Source: a virus. From it: a stretch of 23,238 nt of DNA. Within the stretch, counting starts at the first letter, position 1, and each line of letters opens with the position of its first letter. Shown here in pieces: positions 20,873-23,238 of the stretch. The DNA lies in the IMG/VR virus record IMGVR_UViG_3300035698_004817, positions 1 to 23,238 of that record. One strand, given 5' to 3'. The notes under the pieces were generated by a model. That model saw nothing but the letters and a program-made list of their open reading frames with translations, had not been told where the DNA came from and searched no databases. A program made the translations under genes and the position numbers.

Positions 20873-22090
20873 ATGAGTAGAACATTTAATAAAAAAAACA
20901 GAATATCAACAACTTCATTTAACAGCAGAGATGCCGCAACACTAGCGGCCTCAGCAACCTTTCAGGGGGTGAGTGAAGACGTAACAGAATACGGTAGAGC
21001 AGGTGTCTCAATTACATCAGATACCGCAGGTGTAACAGGAACACTAACAATGGAGGTATCCCATGACAACACTATATGGAGTGGCCCTACAAGAACTTGG
21101 AAAAACTTTGATGCCCCCATTATGTGGAATATAGTTGAAAAGTACTTTCGCATAAAGTTCGTAAACGATTCAGTTGAGGCTGTAAACCTATCTATACAGA
21201 CCCAATACTCTGTAAATTCAGACATTGTTTTAGGTCACCAAGTGAATGAAATATTACCTAAAAACACAGAGGCCCAAGCAGTAAGACCAACTAATAATTT
21301 TGAACTTGATACTGCACGTATTCACATTAAGGGCCAACGTGCTTTTTTCTTCTTTGGGTTTAATGCTGTCGTAAATAACACATGGGAAGATATACACGCA
21401 AGTGGTGGCAATATTAACTGGCTACAAACCCCGGGCCAAATAGAGATCACAAGCACTGACGACGAAGATGGCGGAGGTGGTACAGACACAGGGGTGCTTA
21501 GTGTAGAGGTACATGGACTAGATGCTAGTGGCAATGATCAAGATGAAGTAATTGTTACAAGTGGCACGACAACTACAACAGCAACAACGCTTAGTTATAT
21601 AAGGGTAAATAAAATGCATAGTGAAACATGCGGAACCTATGGAGGGAGTCATAAAGGGAATATAACTTGTAATTTAAAAACCGGTGGCGTTCTTCTATCC
21701 ACTATGTCAGGAGTGGAAGGTTCGTCAGGTGCAAGCATACAATACGGCTCTGGCGAAGCTGGTAACGGTTACTGGTCAGTACCTCTTGGCAAGGTTATGT
21801 ATATTACGAGACTCTCAGTAATTCCCGATTCTCCTTCAAATAAAACAGTTGATGTAGTTTTGTATAAACGAGAAGATTTACTAGATACATCGACACCATT
21901 CGCCCCGAGGAGACTATTGTGGCAGGCTTTAGCTATTAATCAGGGTGTTACAAAAGTATTTAAATCTCATATCAAAATCAAAGCATTAACAGATGTGTTT
22001 TTTAGGGGAAGAACTACATCCGCCGCTGATTCTTCAATTGAAGTGTCATTGGATTTTTATTTAGTAGATGCAGACTCAGACGGTGCATAA
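20873..22090 (+). CDS. Fibre-like virion protein of aquatic-phage type
   Basis: The 405-aa product is beta rich. In the middle are WEDIHASGGNINWLQTPGQI (residues 171-190), a TSTDDEDGGGGTDTG linker-like acidic/Gly loop, and LSVEVHGLDASGNDQDEVIV (about residues 209-228). From memory, blocks of the WEDI...INW and EVHGLDxxGNxxxEVI type recur in virion proteins of marine and freshwater podo- and myoviruses. The C-terminus is a beta sandwich with YWSVPLGKVMYIT. No enzyme motif is seen. It is the last plus-strand gene; only 17 bases separate its stop from the convergent minus-strand gene, and no clear terminator lies between them. Confidence 0.72.
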   Translation: MSRTFNKKNRISTTSFNSRDAATLAASATFQGVSEDVTEYGRAGVSITSDTAGVTGTLTMEVSHDNTIWSGPTRTWKNFDAPIMWNIVEKYFRIKFVNDSVEAVNLSIQTQYSVNSDIVLGHQVNEILPKNTEAQAVRPTNNFELDTARIHIKGQRAFFFFGFNAVVNNTWEDIHASGGNINWLQTPGQIEITSTDDEDGGGGTDTGVLSVEVHGLDASGNDQDEVIVTSGTTTTTATTLSYIRVNKMHSETCGTYGGSHKGNITCNLKTGGVLLSTMSGVEGSSGASIQYGSGEAGNGYWSVPLGKVMYITRLSVIPDSPSNKTVDVVLYKREDLLDTSTPFAPRRLLWQALAINQGVTKVFKSHIKIKALTDVFFRGRTTSAADSSIEVSLDFYLVDADSDGA

Positions 22091-22107
22091 TTTATATTTT
22101 CTCTTCA

Positions 22108-22791
22108 TTATTTGTTTTTTAAACGTTCAAACACATCTTTGTTTTTATCTATCAGTGAGATAATATCTTTTGTTTTTTCACCAATGATTTGTGACTCACT
22201 ACTCAAAAACTTCTTATATTCTTCTTCAGGTAAAGATTCAATATATGGTAATAATGCCTCATGAATAATTTCTCTGAAAGCCTTATCTCTACTCGCCATG
22301 AGTCTTCTAGCAGTTTCTTTAGGGATTCTTAAGAATGGACTTTTAAAACATTTTTCAAATAATGCAACAGTTTCTTTATTAGTTAATTTGTTGTTTTTTT
22401 TGTTAAATTCTTTTTCCAATTCTTCTGAAATTCCTTCTTCATATCCAGATACTATGTCTAAAATTTCTCTATAAAAGGTACTTCTTACATTTTCTCTTGC
22501 TCCTAATTTAAGTAATTTTCTATATTCAACTGCATCTTCTCCAAAAAGATCAACATATACTAAATTTGTAAATTGGGGATATTTATTTTTACTTCCATCA
22601 ACACAATTTTTTATTGTTTCAGTGAATTTATTTCTTACATCAGTATTTGAAATATAACTTGGCAAGAATGTATCATCTCTTTGATTAATATATTTTTTAT
22701 TTTTACCAATTTTTTTATGAATAGTATCTACAACAATATTAAGAATTTTACTTCGCATTTTTTCTGCAACATCACTGCCAGTTAAAAGCAT
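22108..22791 (-). CDS. AT-rich accessory protein, possibly 5'-truncated
   Basis: The 227-aa product from the first ATG is rich in Lys, Glu, Ile and Asn and appears helical. The frame is open without stop for a further 46 codons upstream (to 22929) but has no ATG, GTG or TTG there. That upstream part reads like real protein (ITGKRIVKLKNIVGPLKF and SRIGAFDFKSFLNLS) and runs smoothly into LLTGSDVAEKMRSKIL. I have a faint memory of bacterial accessory proteins with this kind of central block, sometimes called DNA-binding, but cannot name a family. So either the gene has lost its start or uses a rare start codon. Its base composition and strand differ from the virion genes, which suggests separate acquisition. 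Confidence 0.6.
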   Translation of the reverse strand: MLLTGSDVAEKMRSKILNIVVDTIHKKIGKNKKYINQRDDTFLPSYISNTDVRNKFTETIKNCVDGSKNKYPQFTNLVYVDLFGEDAVEYRKLLKLGARENVRSTFYREILDIVSGYEEGISEELEKEFNKKNNKLTNKETVALFEKCFKSPFLRIPKETARRLMASRDKAFREIIHEALLPYIESLPEEEYKKFLSSESQIIGEKTKDIISLIDKNKDVFERLKNK

Positions 22792-22840
22792 TGATAAATT
22801 AAGAAAAGATTTAAAATCAAATGCTCCTATACGACTAGTT

Positions 22841-22868
22841 TTGGTCCCTTCAAATTTGAGGGGACCAA
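22841..22868. repeat. 28-bp palindrome in the open frame upstream of the minus-strand gene
   Basis: TTGGTCCC(T)TCAAA and TTTGA(G)GGGACCAA make a complete 14+14 inverted repeat with one T-G wobble position and no spacer. It lies 50 bases upstream of the first ATG of the minus-strand gene, within the open frame. It could be an operator or an mRNA hairpin, or chance in coding sequence (VGPLKFEGT). Confidence 0.5.
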
Positions 22869-22925
22869 CTATATTTTTTAATTTTACAATACGTTTTCCA
22901 GTAATAACTTCATATCCATTTTTTC

Positions 22926-23078
22926 TTAATTATCCTGTGGGGTTAAACCCAGTCTAATATGTGGTGGAAGTATAAAGTTCCATAGTTTAGTTTTAAGCCT
23001 GTCAAAGAGTGTTGGTTTAATACTTTGATTTACTATTTGTATTGTGTATGTTTCGTGAGGTTGTCGTATTGTTTTCAT
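22926..23078 (-). CDS. Small basic hypothetical protein (50 aa)
   Basis: From ATG at 23078 (minus strand) the frame runs 50 codons to TAA at 22926-22928. The peptide starts MKTIRQPHETYTIQIV and includes LFDRLKTKLWNFILPP, an amphipathic stretch with Trp, then HIRLGLTPQDN. No Shine-Dalgarno is clear. It follows a terminator after the upstream gene, so it needs its own promoter or read-through. Its end overlaps the open frame of the next gene in another frame by a few bases. No family is recognised; coding is supported by balanced composition and by filling the gap. Confidence 0.5.
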   Translation of the reverse strand: MKTIRQPHETYTIQIVNQSIKPTLFDRLKTKLWNFILPPHIRLGLTPQDN

Positions 23079-23123
23079 CTGTGTCTTTCTATTATCGTAG
23101 TAGTATTTTAAAATCCTTAATAA

Positions 23124-23141
23124 ACCCCTCCTTAGAGGAGT
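23124..23141 (-). terminator. Terminator after the Acb2/Tad1-like gene
   Basis: On the minus strand ACTCCTC and GAGGGGT pair over seven positions (one T-G wobble) around the loop TAAG, and TTATTAA follows. It lies ten bases after the stop of the minus-strand gene at 23151, the expected place for a factor-independent terminator. The T-run is short, so strength is uncertain. Confidence 0.6.
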
Positions 23142-23150
23142 CTATAAAAA

Positions 23151-23238
23151 TTATTTAGTAATACCTTTTACTGCCCACATAATTGCAGTTTCAAGTTGAG
23201 TCTTGGCTACTGCCATTTCTCTACCATTTTCAGGTGTA
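23151..23238 (-). CDS. C-terminal end of an Acb2/Tad1-like hairpin protein (cut by window)
   Basis: Only the last 28 residues are visible: TPENGREMAVAKTQLETAIM then WAVKGITK and TAA. The pattern R-E-x-(A/S)-(V/L)-A-x-T-x-L-E-x-A-x-M-W-A near the C-terminus is what I recall from small phage proteins annotated as carrying an Acb2/Tad1 hairpin domain. Characterised members of that family bind cyclic oligonucleotide or cyclic ADP-ribose signals and so block CBASS or Thoeris defences. If the assignment is right, this would be a cytoplasmic signal sponge. The identification is from a short tail only and the rest of the gene is outside the window; many proteins with the domain have not been tested. 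Confidence 0.5.
   Translation of the reverse strand, partial: TPENGREMAVAKTQLETAIMWAVKGITK

Noticed and set aside
22791-23078. Programmed frameshift joining the 50-aa ORF to the open frame of the next minus-strand gene
   Set aside because: The junction has no slippery heptamer of the known type and the joined protein makes no evident domain sense.
1-23238. CRISPR array, insertion sequence, integrase or attachment site
   Set aside because: No regular repeat-spacer series, transposase, integrase or matching att-like repeats were seen on either strand.

Overview
The window is the packaging, virion-assembly and tail part of a tailed double-stranded DNA phage, probably short-tailed (podovirus-like), from a metagenome or an uncharacterised isolate. 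The evidence is the gene order on the plus strand: small terminase, large terminase, portal, scaffold-like protein, major capsid protein, a head-tail adaptor-like protein, a beta-propeller tail protein and fibres. The capsid-like protein (424 aa) and the propeller protein (471 aa) are close in length to the P22 coat and gp10 proteins. Several genes have clear Shine-Dalgarno sequences and TAA, TAG and TGA all act as stops, so the host is most likely a bacterium with the standard code. I cannot name the host. The structural genes look moderately AT-rich, while the minus-strand gene at 22108-22791 is visibly much more AT-rich.

Layout. (1) 1-975: a two-gene transketolase-like enzyme (thiamine-diphosphate half cut by the window edge, then the pyrimidine half) followed by a hairpin-rich RNA element ending in a T-rich tract. 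(2) 1106-2341: very small ORFs (one CxxC, two single-span membrane proteins) around a coiled-coil protein. (3) 2350-2466: a long structured intergenic element directly before the small terminase gene. (4) 2501-10304: terminases, a HAD-like hydrolase, two unknown proteins, portal, two small basic proteins, scaffold and capsid. (5) 10315-10459: two adjacent structured RNA modules, the second shaped like a tRNA cloverleaf but with an abnormal anticodon loop. (6) 10461-11665: small unknown proteins and a beta-rich virion protein. (7) 11670-14392: a possible RNA switch in front of a translationally coupled cassette of an FkbM-type methyltransferase and two glycosyltransferases. (8) 14394-22090: beta-rich fibre, lectin-like, adaptor and propeller proteins. 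(9) 22108-23238: a convergent minus-strand block with a gene open but start-less at its 5' side, a 50-aa ORF, a terminator, and the end of a small protein that resembles the Acb2/Tad1 cyclic-nucleotide sponge family.

How the parts fit. The sugar-modifying genes sit inside the virion gene block and have the overlaps of one translational unit, which suggests that they glycosylate a virion surface protein or a host envelope glycan late in infection; the transketolase pair may feed or alter sugar precursors. The minus-strand block looks like an accessory region with a possible counter-defence gene. The least explained feature is the set of strongly structured intergenic elements, above all the two mutually exclusive hairpins at 11693-11740 that cover or free the ribosome-binding site of the methyltransferase gene.
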